This document shows positions 9,660 to 19,789 of a stretch of 64,000 nt of DNA, piece by piece. Below the pieces are notes generated by a model. That model had not been told where the DNA came from. It saw only the letters and a list, made by a program, of their open reading frames with translations, and did not search any database. The translations under genes and the position numbers were made by a program. Numbering within the stretch: the first letter of the stretch is position 1; each line of letters begins with the position of its first letter. This DNA is from Branchiostoma floridae (taxonomy: Eukaryota; Chordata; Leptocardii; Amphioxiformes; Branchiostomatidae), in assembly GCF_000003815.2 (NCBI RefSeq), contig NC_049993.1:17564842-17628841 (forward strand). The letters run 5' to 3'.

Positions 9660-11861
9660 CTTCCCTACTTCACCTTTATCTGCCAAATGACCAGAATTCT
9701 TCACCTTCCATAACATTGTACTTGAGTTGTCCTTTGGCACAGCATTAGTCGTCCCACGCACACTTCAGGTAATGTGTACTCAGGTAATGTGCAACTTTTG
9801 AAGTGTGACTCTGCATTTACTTAAAGTGGTGAGGAACGCCCAAAGTGGCTGTCTTTTGAAACTACTGCACTGCGTGACGTACAGAGGAGTGATCCAAAAG
9901 TGAGGTTAAGAGCAAACTTCTCTGTACCGTTCTATTTCTCAACCTATTCAAGTAAGGCGGGTTACTTTGCTAACAATTCAACAACGCAACAATTCAACTT
10001 TCGATTGGCTTCAACACACATTTAGACCTAAACACACCGGAGGACAACATGGGACTTGTGATGACCAGAGACTAAAGAGGATTACGTCAAATGTTTACAA
10101 ATGAATCCCAAATGAAACGAGGATTTGATGGATCTAGGTCACCTTAGATAAGTTTTAAGACCTTGAAATCCCATCATTTGCATCCTTTAGTGGTATTATG
10201 GTGATTTACCATCGTAACCTACATTTTGCTAAGTGTGTCATTCTTCATATTTGCGAGGATTGTATCTCCCGTCCCTAAAAGTCTTTTCATCGATCCTATC
10301 GTAGCGAATATTTTCATATCCTTGAGAATGACCTTATCTTATCCAGTATTGTGTTTTGCCTTTTGTATATTGTTACAACTTTTGGCGATTATGTATGTAT
10401 CATTGTGAAAACTCCTACGTTGTAAAAAGCGTCGTCGATCGCCACGAAATAGACCCCTACAAAAAGCCGCTGCTGCTTGTAAGGTTGAAAAACACATAAC
10501 TGTAACACCATTGGTGAAATTCACAATGTGCATAAAAACCACCAGATCAACTTGATACATCATGCATTATACCTTCAATGTCACATATGCATCCTAAAAC
10601 CACTAGGTTTCAAATTACACATGACCCCATGACCTCCCTCCAGCAATACACATCATCTATGGTCAAAAGGACAGAGAACAAGATATGTCTAGTAACGAGA
10701 TAAACCTCTGTCTGTATAACCTCCTGTATAACCTCCATGTGAACTTCAAGCCTAACCTGTTCGGTTCAATCTACATTCCCATTCTGAAGCCATCAACTTT
10801 TACGTTGAACTTGACCCGGTGACCCACCTATAGTTACATCCGCTATCGCGTGTGGACCATCTGGGTACACGCCAGACGACGAGGATTTCGTAGAATCGTA
10901 AAACAGGACACGTCGCGAGCAAAGTGGTCGTAAAGAAACTGCGATGCGCTTTACATCCCTGGGAATAACGTTCAGATGTATAAAAAGATGCTTAGCCTCC
11001 ATTGCAGACCCCACTGGTCATTTTTGTTTCAGCTAGTTTTCTGATAGATACCTGGCTTCGATCGCTTGACAAGATCTGTTGGCCCACCAGACCAGAAACT
11101 TGGAACCCACTATTCGATCAGAACATGATGTATCATAAGAACACCGTAAAATAGAAATAAAACGTTCGGTGGAGTCTGCAAAAGGAGGCTAGATTTTGGT
11201 TAACTTTCTGCCTAAGCGCTTTATCTTGTTGAAGATAAACATAGTGATTTATATTTCCCCCGTGTCCCACAGTGTGGGGCTTGTGCCCATTCATGCTACG
11301 GTAATGCGTGTGGGCGGCAAATGGAATGGAAGCAACGCAAAGGCGATTTGTTTTAAAAGCCTTCTGAGACGCGTTATCAATTTCGATGTGGCCCTAACTT
11401 CTGGTGTTCTTCTTGTCCGATCATCATCATCATCAAGGTAGGTTCTTTTTAGTGTTCTTGGATTTTAGGCTTTCGTCCCGGCATAAACTGAAAAAAGATC
11501 TTGCTGGACAGAAGGATTTAGAGTCTTTTTCACTCGTACTCATGACCATCACGAGGATGATGTGCATTCCTAAGGATAAAGTGGCTTGGTAGTATCTAGC
11601 GTGAGTAGGAGTGGGTATCGGAACTTCAGGTACAGGTACGGTCCAGGTTCAGAGGTCCAGGTTTAGTCCAGTTCCGGATTGAAGTATCCGATTTATACTG
11701 ACGTTTTAAGAAAAAATCAAGTCCTCTTATTTTTTAAGGTACTTTTTTTCGGACAGGTCCAACAATAAACCGCTAGGGGGGGAGCAATCTTGCTTTTGCG
11801 AGAGGAACTGATTTGTGCTTGGCTGGATGGTGCCATTGCCACATCGCTGCCAGTATGAATG
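9660..11861. other. About 2.2 kb without a recognisable gene
   Basis: ORFs are at most 81 codons and carry no motif. A (CATCAT)n tract lies near 11422-11435. A run of GGTACAGG/GGTCCAGG words at 11620-11680 resembles the AGGTCC-rich part of the MITE at 59487-59928 but is too short to call. Confidence 0.45.
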
Positions 11862-11990
11862 TCTTTCTGGACCTTTAGGGCATTCGAAGAGCTCTGCAAC
11901 AGACCTGAGTCAGCTTACAGATGTGCCCTATGTGGCAAAGACTGTCATTCTCGAATAGGACTGTTTAGTCACGGTCGACGCTGTAGGGCG
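11862..11990 (+). pseudogene. Remnant of a retrotransposon C-terminal zinc finger
   Basis: The + frame from 11859 contains CALCGKDCHSRIGLFSHGRR and a final Cys. The pattern C-x2-C..C.SRIGL.SH....C is known from the C-terminal end of non-LTR retrotransposon polyproteins. Nothing upstream in frame resembles the RT domain, and no host gene context is seen. I read it as a short 5'-truncated insertion. A stand-alone small zinc-finger protein (71 codons) is possible but unlikely. Confidence 0.5.
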
Positions 11991-12634
11991 GATATCAATT
12001 GGGATTTTACCATGGTCAATATTGACCGAAGGAGGCCATATATCATGGCATTCGTCCTCCAGAAGATCACATAGACAATGCCAATGCCATTTTCTGGTGG
12101 AGAGATCTATGTGCGTTGTTTATGACCATCCAACGTTATGTGTTTGCCAGGGAATCAAATAGCTTTCTAGCGAGCTGTTGTCCCCGCTTTCGCCGTTTCA
12201 GGAAAATGTCAATGCCCTATTCCTGCTGTGTTGATGGATATCTTCCCAGCGTGTGTACAAGTTTCAATAGCTCCAAAACTGTATGTGTCAGATACTATAG
12301 CACATTCTAAACTATCATGATTTGGGCCGAAAACATCCTTCTCGTAAAACATATAATCTACACTCACAAATTACCTCACGGACAAGAACCTTTGCAGAAA
12401 AAGCCAGATCATGTGTATACTGGGCCTCTGGGTAAATGTAACGGTAGTCCCACAGCCTTTATGAGGCTGTACCGACAGTGGGTTGTTTATTAATATATCA
12501 GAAAAGAGTTCCCATATTTTGAACATCTTAATGCAACGGATAAATTTCTTTTTTGATGAACCTAGATAAACCCTGTATGTCAAACATTATCTGTTCCTAT
12601 ATCTACACCTGTACAAAGAAGCGAGAAGATGTCA
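11991..12634. other. No recognisable feature
   Basis: Short ORFs on both strands without motifs. It may hold the untranslated tail of the preceding remnant. Confidence 0.4.
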
Positions 12635-12775
12635 ACCAACCTGTAAGCTTAGTACCTACAATTGGTTAGATTGTCTCTGCATATGTCTGTTATGTCTGTT
12701 ATCAGTGACCTGTACCTAGCCCGTCGAGGCATGAATGTACAATAAAGGTATTTCATTCATTCATTGTTATTTGCT
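12635..12775 (+). mobile_element. 3' terminus of a non-LTR retrotransposon with (ATTC)n end
   Basis: GACCTGTACCTAGCCCGTCG, then ATGTACAATAAAGGTATTTC and ATTCATTCATT. The same order (GACCTGTACTTA..CC, CAATAAAGG or CTATAAAGG, (ATTC)n) appears at 44180-44305 on + and 43112-43230 on -. Three copies with a shared AATAAAGG and terminal microsatellite define a retroelement 3' end. Confidence 0.65.
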
Positions 12776-13539
12776 GTATCTAGGCCACCATGTTTTGCCT
12801 TTCCCCAGGGCGCAAGATCGGCACTATAACAGGATTCGAACCCAGATCTAGGTATTTGACTGCAGTGATTCTCACTTCAGAAGTAAAACTGTAAAAGTTT
12901 GACATTAGAATCAGTGAGACGCAATTTGGCTAGTGGAGCGGTAAATGGGCGCATTACTTCTAGCTGCGAATCGCGGATCACTTTCATGGAAGTGCATCTC
13001 CCCACAAATGAAAAATTCGCCTGCTCGAACTAAAACTTCCTGCTCCACTCCAAGCGGTTAAGTGCATGAATATTGCACGCTGTATAATTTATGGCTGATA
13101 TACGGCTGTTAGGCACCAAATTACAATAAATGCTTCACAAATTGTATAGATGAGTTCCGCAAGAGTCCACCCCAAACAACAGACTGCATCGGCAGTTGAC
13201 GGGCATCTTTTTTTTTATTACCAGTTAATTGCTCCTGCGCAATATCGCAGTAGAGTTCATCCACCTTTACATGGCGCATATAAATTGGCGAGCTTCAATC
13301 GATGAGATAGACCACACATAATCTACTCATTCTTTGAGTAACGAAATTGGAAGGAGGAAGGAATCCCCAGTACGCACGTTTTACAATATTGAGAGGGCGT
13401 CGTCAAAATCGCAAATTTGCCGCCCCCGCATTTAACGCCATGCTTATCGCGTAGTTGTATGAGACAGCACGCTTGAGGATCCATCCAGATAAACCGCTGG
13501 CACGCCGGGATTAATGACTTTTAACGGCTGCGTGTTGGG
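12776..13539. other. No recognisable feature
   Basis: I see no ORF, motif or repeat with confidence. Confidence 0.45.
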
Positions 13540-14090
13540 TCGTTTTCGCTCAGGAAGAATGAGGCCGTTTACCCAAGAGCTACTGGAGGCATGGCTTTTG
13601 CGGCTTTAGATTGGGTAAACAAAGGGTGGGGTGTTGAAGAAAGTACTCGGTGGATGCCAAATTTCATCAACTCGAGGAGAATGATGCCGTTTACCCTAGA
13701 GCTACTGGAAGCATGACTTTCGCGGCTTTAGATTGGGTAAACAAAGAGTCAGGTGATGAAGAAAGTACGTGGAGGATGCCAACTTTATCTTTCATCCGAT
13801 CTTTTAAACTCAAGAGAGAACTGTGCCGTTCACCCAGGAGCTACTGGGGGCATGACTTTGCCAGCTTTAGAATGTAAGATGGGGTAAGCAAAGAGTTGGG
13901 CGATGAATTAAGTACTCTAAGGATGCCAACTTTCTTCTGGTCATTTTAACTTGAGGAGAATGATGCCGCTTACCCAAGAGCTGCTGGGGGCATGACTTTC
14001 CCGGCTTTAGAAATTAGAATTGGGCAAACAAAGGGTGAGATGATGAAGAAAGTACGCGGAGGATCCCAAATTTTATCCAGCTAATCTCTG
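13540..14090. repeat. Minisatellite, ~125-150-bp unit, four copies
   Basis: GAGGAGAATGATGCCGTTTA, then CCAAGAGCTACTGG, GGCATGACTTT, GCGGCTTTAGATTGGGTAAA and GAAGAAAGTAC, recur from about 13553, 13677, 13806 and 13956. Indels break the reading frames between copies. Confidence 0.88.
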
Positions 14091-14454
14091 ATCTAGCACG
14101 TTGTGGAGATCCCCTGTGGTAATGATTACACGCTTCAAAAGCCTGGCGACATTCTCGCCTTCATCTAAAGGGAATGATGGCATTCCTCCAAGAGTTAGGG
14201 CAGATAGAAGAGTGCGCATGAATGACACATCACGGAGGCACTGTTTCTTTCAGCCTGTGTGTCGACAATTACTTGGCTTGGCCAAAGTTGCCCATCCACA
14301 TGGGAAAGTCTAGTCTCCAAACAGATCTAACGGTAACAGAACAATATCCCTGGACCGAAATAGTATTCCTAAGCCACCTTAGAACTGGTCTTTTATATCC
14401 TAACTATGAATGCACAATGGCTGAAGACAATTTTGTGTGTCCATTGGAAAAGAT

Positions 14455-14570
14455 AAAAGATGGTGGATGTCATTTAAAACGTCTGGCCGTTTCCAAAACC
14501 AAATCCAGTTGCTTGAGTAACTGCATTTTGACGTATCTTATTACCTGGATGTCTAATCTTCATCGACGTA
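14455..14570. repeat. Dispersed repeat, second of three copies
   Basis: TTAAAACGTCTGGCCGTTTC, CAAAACCAAATCCAGTTGCT and TTACCTGGATGTCTAATCTTCATCGAC match the blocks at 5270-5470 and 58678-58775. Confidence 0.55.
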
Positions 14571-14639
14571 TCAAAAGAGGGTGGTTTCATTCATCTAGTA
14601 GCTACTGACAGACATGCGCCCTGAGCGATTATGGTTGGC

Positions 14640-16010
14640 GTGACGTTTGAAATTTCGGATTTAGCAAACTTGGCGTGAAATGAAGACAACGCAACAAATC
14701 ACAATCGCGCATCCATTGATCCTGTAGCGTATTATCACGCTGTTGTGATGAAGGGCTTGAATGGTGGCATTTGCTTAAAAGCAACAGGCAGATACTTTGA
14801 GCGAGCATGACCGTCGCGGTTTTGAAACGAAGGATTTCACAAACGCAATGTGAATTGAAGCAAAAAACAAGCCAAAGAAAGCACCAACTTCATGCTTTAT
14901 TCTTCCCTATAGGCATGATCATATGTTAAATCATGGTTTCACAAGCTCTTTGACAGTAAGTAGCTTACATCAGAAGCAAATTATGACATTTGCGCAAAGG
15001 AGAAAGGAATCGTCGTGAATTAGACATGCGAGATTATATACTAACGTGGCGTGCAACGAAGTTTCAAAGTATAAACTCTTCTTCCACTCTCATGCTTAAT
15101 TCTTTCCCACGGTGCTAGTCATATGTTCAGAGGCTTAAATGCTGGCATTTGCCCAAAGCATTTGCCCGAGCGTGACTGTGATGCCTTTCAAATTAGCAAA
15201 CTTTAGCAAACGCGGTGTGAAATGAAGAAAAAAGAGAAAGAGTTCCAACTCTTATTCAGGACACTTCTTTACTATTATATTGGATTCTTCCCCACGGGCA
15301 TGTAATATATATATATCTTATCGGATCTGTGAAAGTCAGTGTTTTACATTTCAAGAAGTCTATGCCATTTGTGCAAGAACGAGCGTGACTGTAGATTTGG
15401 AATGCAGGGATTAGGACGATAATGAGAAAGATTGTAAGCACCAACGGATAGCCACAGACGCTATTCAGGCCCCCTTTCCACTAGACGACGATCGCGCTGC
15501 ACTCTCACTGCGACCTAAATAGGATATATGTATCATTCGCTTTCACACTGGGTCTATCATTCAAAACGTAAAAGTGTGACTGAGGAGACAACAAAACACC
15601 ACACAAAATGTAAAAAGATTCGTTTCTTTTCTATCCAATTCGTTAAGCGATCTGTCACATTTTAGGTCTCAGAGAGCGCGCGACAAAAGCGCCATCCTAG
15701 TGGAACGGGGTATCAGTATGTCATAGGGAACATCCCCTACAGGCTTGATTAAATGTCTGTAGGCTTGAATGGTGACATTTTATCAAATGCAACAGGCAGA
15801 TACCTTGGGCGATGCAGACTGTCGCGGCTTTCAAACACGGGATTTAGCAAACTTGCCGTGAAATAAAGAAGTATAAGAAGTGTTCTATCTTTTGTCAATA
15901 GCAATTCTTCACAATCACATTGTGAACTCCCGTAACACTACAAGTCTGGTTATATGTCAAGAGTTTGAATGGCGAAGTTCGTCCCAAGCGACAATGACTG
16001 TAATTGTTTG
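14640..16010. repeat. Region of diverged long tandem repeats
   Basis: The words GAATGGTGGCATTTGC, GCAACAGGCAGATAC, GTGACTGT, GGATT(T)AGCAAAC and GTGAAATGAAGAA recur in the same order near 14640-14700, 14750-14860, 15120-15230, 15360-15430 and 15760-15880. They are separated by Y-rich CTTCCCCACGGGCATG-like parts. The unit (roughly 220-380 bp) is irregular and one copy is broken by the MITE at 15477-15711. Confidence 0.55.
15477..15711. mobile_element. Decayed MITE related to the long-TIR family
   Basis: Left end AGGCCCCCTTTCCACTAGAC. The right end contains CTAGTGGAACGGGGTAT. Inner CTCACTGCGACCTA and GTAAAAGTGTGACTGAGGAG blocks resemble the element at 50704-51079 and the centre of 16499-16837. 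The termini are diverged. Confidence 0.55.
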
Positions 16011-16080
16011 AAATTAAGGATACATCAAATCAACGACTGTGCGACTCTGATGTGATTTGTAATTGGTAAAGAAAATATCG

Positions 16081-16498
16081 GAAAATATATCCTCTTCAAT
16101 TTTGTTTCACCAGAAGTATGTGGAAAACTTTTCCCTCTCAAGTTGTGTGGTCCTCGACTCCTATACGAGCTAGGAGTCTCGACAAAGTTGGATATTGCTA
16201 CTCACCCGTTACGTGCATGCAAAAGTGTAAGACACTTCATAATAGGTTGCACTATGTATATTGATGATAGAAATATCCTATTTAGTTATAGAGAAAATAG
16301 ATTCCCTTACTTAAGAGATCAAAACAATTACATTACTCGGGTGTATTATTATGTAAATTGTCTTTGTTGTGAAACTTTGGGGCTTGATTCATTCATGAAT
16401 CATCGCCACGCAAACTGGGTTACCACAGGCATGATTACAAAAGGAGATTAGTAACAGATGTAAAGATGGTGGAGGAAAACCTTGTAACCTAGCAGTAA
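16081..16498. other. No recognisable feature
   Basis: A 102-codon + ORF (16143-16451) starts inside CTCGACTCC..GGAGTCTCGAC, a small hairpin, and has no family motif. I do not call it a gene. Confidence 0.4.
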
Positions 16499-16837
16499 AG
16501 GCCCCCTCTCACTTGACGTGCGGCACGCTTGCGGCATTGCTGCGTTCGTTTCCTGCTGTACTGTTTTGTTATTTTCTCCGATTTGTNNNNNNNNNNNNNN
16601 NNNNNNNNNNNNNNNNNNNNNNNNNNNNNNNNNNNNNNNNNNNNNNNNNNNNNNNNNNNNNNNNNNNNNNNNNNNNNNNNNNNNNNCAGATATTGCGCAA
16701 TACGTAAAAGTGTGACATAGAAGACCACAAAATACACAAGAAGTAAGAAAATTCGTTCTTTATCTCTGAAATTCGTTGAGCATCTTCCGAACGCAGCAAT
16801 GCCGCAAGCGTGCCGCACGTCAAGTGAGAGGGGGCCT
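16499..16837. mobile_element. MITE with perfect ~50-bp inverted ends and TAA/TTA flanks
   Basis: The left arm 16499-16548 (AGGCCCCCTCTCACTTGACG, then TGCGGCACGCTTGCGGCATT, GCTGCGTTCG) is matched base for base by the right arm 16788-16837. TAA precedes and TTA follows. The AT-rich centre contains a 100-base assembly gap (16587-16686). TWA flanks suggest the PIF/Harbinger group. ORFs crossing the gap are meaningless. Confidence 0.93.
16587..16686. other. Assembly gap (100 N)
   Basis: A run of N in the centre of the palindromic MITE. Palindromes commonly break assemblies. Confidence 0.99.
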
Positions 16838-16842
16838 TTAAG

Positions 16843-17576
16843 GATGTATCATACACGCACCGTGAACTCAATGTGCCTTCAAAGTTTTCTGTTCAGAGTC
16901 CTGACCATTCAGTTATGTTATTGGGTGTTTAAAGATTTTAACTTTGTTCTTATTAAGTCAAGCCCAGAGCTAAACTTATGTGGTAACGTCTACAAGGTTT
17001 GAGTGAGATAAGTGATTGTAAAGAAGAAAAGGCTTGAACAGAAGTCCTCCACTGAACTGAACTGAGGGCGGCAAGTCGATAAAGGGCCTATCCTACGCAC
17101 TGTGAATCTCAACATGGCTTCAAAGTTTTCTGTTTGAGGGTTATGACCGTTCATGCATGTTATTGGTTGTACTTCAATTTGAGTTTCAATCAATTAAGTC
17201 AAGTCAAGACTGATGTTAAACGTTTACACGTGTTTGGTTGAGATCAGAGACTGTAAAGAACAGAATGCTTCAACAGAAACCTTTCACCAAACTGCGAATT
17301 ACAAACGGTCGATTCTACGCACTTCAGAACTCAACATGACTTCAAAGTTTTACGTTTGAGGATTATGATCGTTAATGCATGTTATTGGATGTCGTTTAGT
17401 ATTAGTTTTAAGTCAGACCAAGAGCTGCGTTAGTGTTTGCAAGTTTTGGTTGAGAGCAGAGATTGTAAAGAAGAGAAGGCTTCAACAGAAACCTTTCACC
17501 AAACTGCGAATCACAAGTCCATAAGTCGATTCTACGCACTGCAGGAGTCAATATGGCTTCAAAGGTTTATGTTTAA
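16843..17576. repeat. Tandem array, ~210-240-bp unit, left block
   Basis: The unit contains TTGTAAAGAAGAGAAGGCTT, CAACAGAAACC, GATTCTACGCACT, CTCAACATGGCTTCAAAG, and GTTCATGCATGTTATTGG. Unit marks lie at about 17014, 17251 and 17463. The last unit stops abruptly at TTTATGTTTAA, where the element 17577-25033 begins. The array resumes at 25034. Confidence 0.88.
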
Positions 17577-17604
17577 CGCCCATTCCTCATTAACTGGGAA
17601 AATT
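17577..17604 (+). repeat. Left terminal inverted repeat of the TTAA element
   Basis: Starts CGCCCATTCCTCATTAACTG and continues GGAAAATT. It pairs with 25006-25033, with the outer 12 bp exact. Confidence 0.8.
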
Positions 17605-18780
17605 GGAGGTAGAAAATTGTAAAAAATAAAGTTGTCCAAAACGCTTACCTGCTGGTATGAACTTGTTACCACTTATATCGACTATCTTTTGCTATTTTTG
17701 TCTGGTGCTAACACGCTTAATTTTGGAGATATTTGATTTTTAGTAGGCCATGTCATCTTTCCTACAATTTTGTAATAAAGAGCATATTACTACACAGAGA
17801 AATGTTCCAGCAAGTAATAGTGGATTAACAACAGCCAAATTAGCGAATTTTCCAACCCAAAACCTTCAAATTACACGCCAATGAGAAATATTTAACCGCC
17901 GTGTCATTTGTTTCAGAATAATCATCAAAATTACTAGCTATTAAGTTTGCTACATTTGTATAAAAGTAAATAAATGATACATTTTTTTTTTCTGATATGA
18001 AGACAAACCGTTTAATACTCCTTAATTTTCACCCTGTAGGATGGGATAAGAGCGATAGAATATATTTATGAAAATGGTTGGAAGCAGGCGATATCTATTC
18101 TACAGGTAAATGCCAATGAACTGTGGTAACGTAAATTACAGAATCTCTAACATTTGGAGGAAAGCCGAATAGTGTACATACTGGCTCTATTTGAACTGAT
18201 CAGGTCATGTTCGTCTATAATGCTGGACCTCTTATCTTCATGTTGCTAACTCAGAGTAGCAAAAAAGTGTATCTTTGTTATCCGGAATACCCGTATAATC
18301 TTGTTCGTCCTATACCTACCCGGACTCTGCGGAAAGACACCCAAGATATGCAAGGTCTCTATCTTGGCGGGATCTATTTAAATACATGCTAAGTAACAAA
18401 GGATTCACGCAATCACACGCTCTAGGTCAGAACCGCTTCGTCCTCGCGTCCTTTAATCAAGTCTTTGGGAATAGCAGGACATGATGCGATGGCAACATGC
18501 ACCAGATGGACTGGGCCTTTCTAGCACAAGCTTTCGATATTGGAAAGACAACAAACTAAACACCAGTTATCGCACTTCTTATAAAACATTTTTTAATGTC
18601 AGGACAATCTTTGTTCGTGGAACAAACACAATGTCACATCAATATAGAATGAATGTGCTACCTAACAAAATGTCCATCCATACACCTTATGTCGTGTGGT
18701 TCAATAATACTGGCAGAAAGAACTGTGTAATATGTGTATAACAAGGCTTTTGTTGATGAGCAAGGCTATAAACAACATTA
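17605..18780. other. Left interior of the TTAA element, no gene recognised
   Basis: AT-rich. One copy of the 14-mer GGTAACGTAAATTA is at 18125-18138. An 86-codon + ORF at 18481-18741 ends GRKNCVICV. It has no recognisable transposase motif, and I do not call it a gene. Confidence 0.5.
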
Positions 18781-18898
18781 TCATATAGCCAGGCGCCGCG
18801 GACCAATCAGAAAGCCCTGTTCCACGTTGGTTATGACGCCGTAACACAAAGATCCAGGCCAGGCAGGTGGGTTTTGCTCCTCTGATTGGTCAGAATGA

Positions 18899-18995
18899 AT
18901 CGACACCGGCACCGGTGTCGATTTGCATCGACACCGGCACCAGTGTCGATGCTCATAAAACCACCTCGTTCGCTTCGCTCACATCGGTGGTTTTA
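18899..18995 (+). promoter_or_regulatory. Three hairpins in the retrotransposon 5' region
   Basis: 18899-18922 and 18927-18950 are two tandem near-perfect palindromes: ATCGACACCGG, 2-nt spacer, CCGGTGTCGAT, with one mismatch in the second. 18956-18995 is a third hairpin with exact 10-bp arms (TAAAACCACC / GGTGGTTTTA) and a 20-nt loop. They lie 31-127 bp before the first ATG of ORF1, so they would be in the 5' UTR or internal promoter. A role in expression or RNA binding is inference. Confidence 0.7.
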
Positions 18996-19025
18996 TTCGG
19001 TGGTTATAGCAAAGGACCAGGCGTT

Positions 19026-19787
19026 ATGAAACTGATTAGGGATTGCTCCATAGATTCGATTAGAGTGCAGACTGAGCTTGTGGCCCTCAGGAAAGAGATC
19101 TGGGAATTGAAAAACAGGCTGAGCTCTGCTCCGCCGGCAGCGTCGTGTTCTGCTCCGCCGGCAGCGCCGTGTCCTGCTCCGCCGGCAGCGTCGAGTTCTG
19201 CTCCGCCGGTAGCGTCGACTCTCGCCAGGCCGAAGGAATCCTACGCCAACGCCGTATCGGACACCTGCCCGTCGGAGACCATCCCTAAGTCCCTGCACGC
19301 GGGCGACTCTGGCCGGCAGGTGGAGACGGCGCCTGCCACAAAGTCATCGCAGGCATCCCGACGTCGTGGCTACCCGAGTGGCTCTAGGGCTGTAGCCCGA
19401 CCGCAGTCCACCTCAGCTGATGGCCAAAGTGACCTTGACTCTGAGGGCTTCCGCCTGGTGCAGAGAAAGAAGCAGAGGTCCAGGGCAGTGGTGGGTACGG
19501 CGGTGTCGTCCAGTCTGTCTGCGGCTAAGTCAAGACCAGCGGAGATCTTTGTGACGCGCCTTGAACCGGACACACTGACTCAGGATGTTGAAAGGTACTT
19601 GACTGATAACTTGTCGCAGAAATACTCTGTGTCCTGTTCTAAACTGACCACAAAATACGATGGGTATTCTTCGTTCCGTGTCTCTGTTGACTACAATGCT
19701 GTGTCGGAAGTCCTGTCTCCATCCTTCTGGCCATGTGGGATCCTAGTGCGCCGATTTCACAGTAGGCGACGCTCTTCCACTTCTTAA
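19026..19787 (+). CDS. Retrotransposon ORF1 protein (nucleic-acid-binding type)
   Basis: The reading frame is open from 18867, but its first codons lack ATG (18867 is GTG). The first in-frame ATG is at 19026, giving 253 aa. The N-terminus has a short heptad-like helix (about residues 11-33) that could form a coiled coil. It is followed by an Ala/Pro-rich repeat region (SAPPAA repeated), then a low-complexity basic and serine-rich linker. The last ~70 residues, beginning EIFVTRLEPDTLTQDVERYL and including CGILVRRFH, form a conserved C-terminal domain seen in ORF1 of CR1/L2-like elements, resembling an RNA-binding fold. I see no CCHC knuckle. The stop codon lies two bases before the ORF2 ATG. 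Such ORF1 proteins bind element RNA in the RNP; this role is from the family, not shown here. Confidence 0.8.
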   Translation: MKLIRDCSIDSIRVQTELVALRKEIWELKNRLSSAPPAASCSAPPAAPCPAPPAASSSAPPVASTLARPKESYANAVSDTCPSETIPKSLHAGDSGRQVETAPATKSSQASRRRGYPSGSRAVARPQSTSADGQSDLDSEGFRLVQRKKQRSRAVVGTAVSSSLSAAKSRPAEIFVTRLEPDTLTQDVERYLTDNLSQKYSVSCSKLTTKYDGYSSFRVSVDYNAVSEVLSPSFWPCGILVRRFHSRRRSSTS

Positions 19788-19789
19788 CC

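Noticed and set aside
18481-18741. 86-codon + ORF inside the TTAA element as a transposase remnant
   Set aside because: Ends GRKNCVIC, which recalls a Cys-rich tail, but no catalytic motif or matching upstream part is present.
18867-19025. Upstream extension of retrotransposon ORF1
   Set aside because: Open but without ATG (it begins at GTG), and it spans the hairpins. The first ATG is at 19026.
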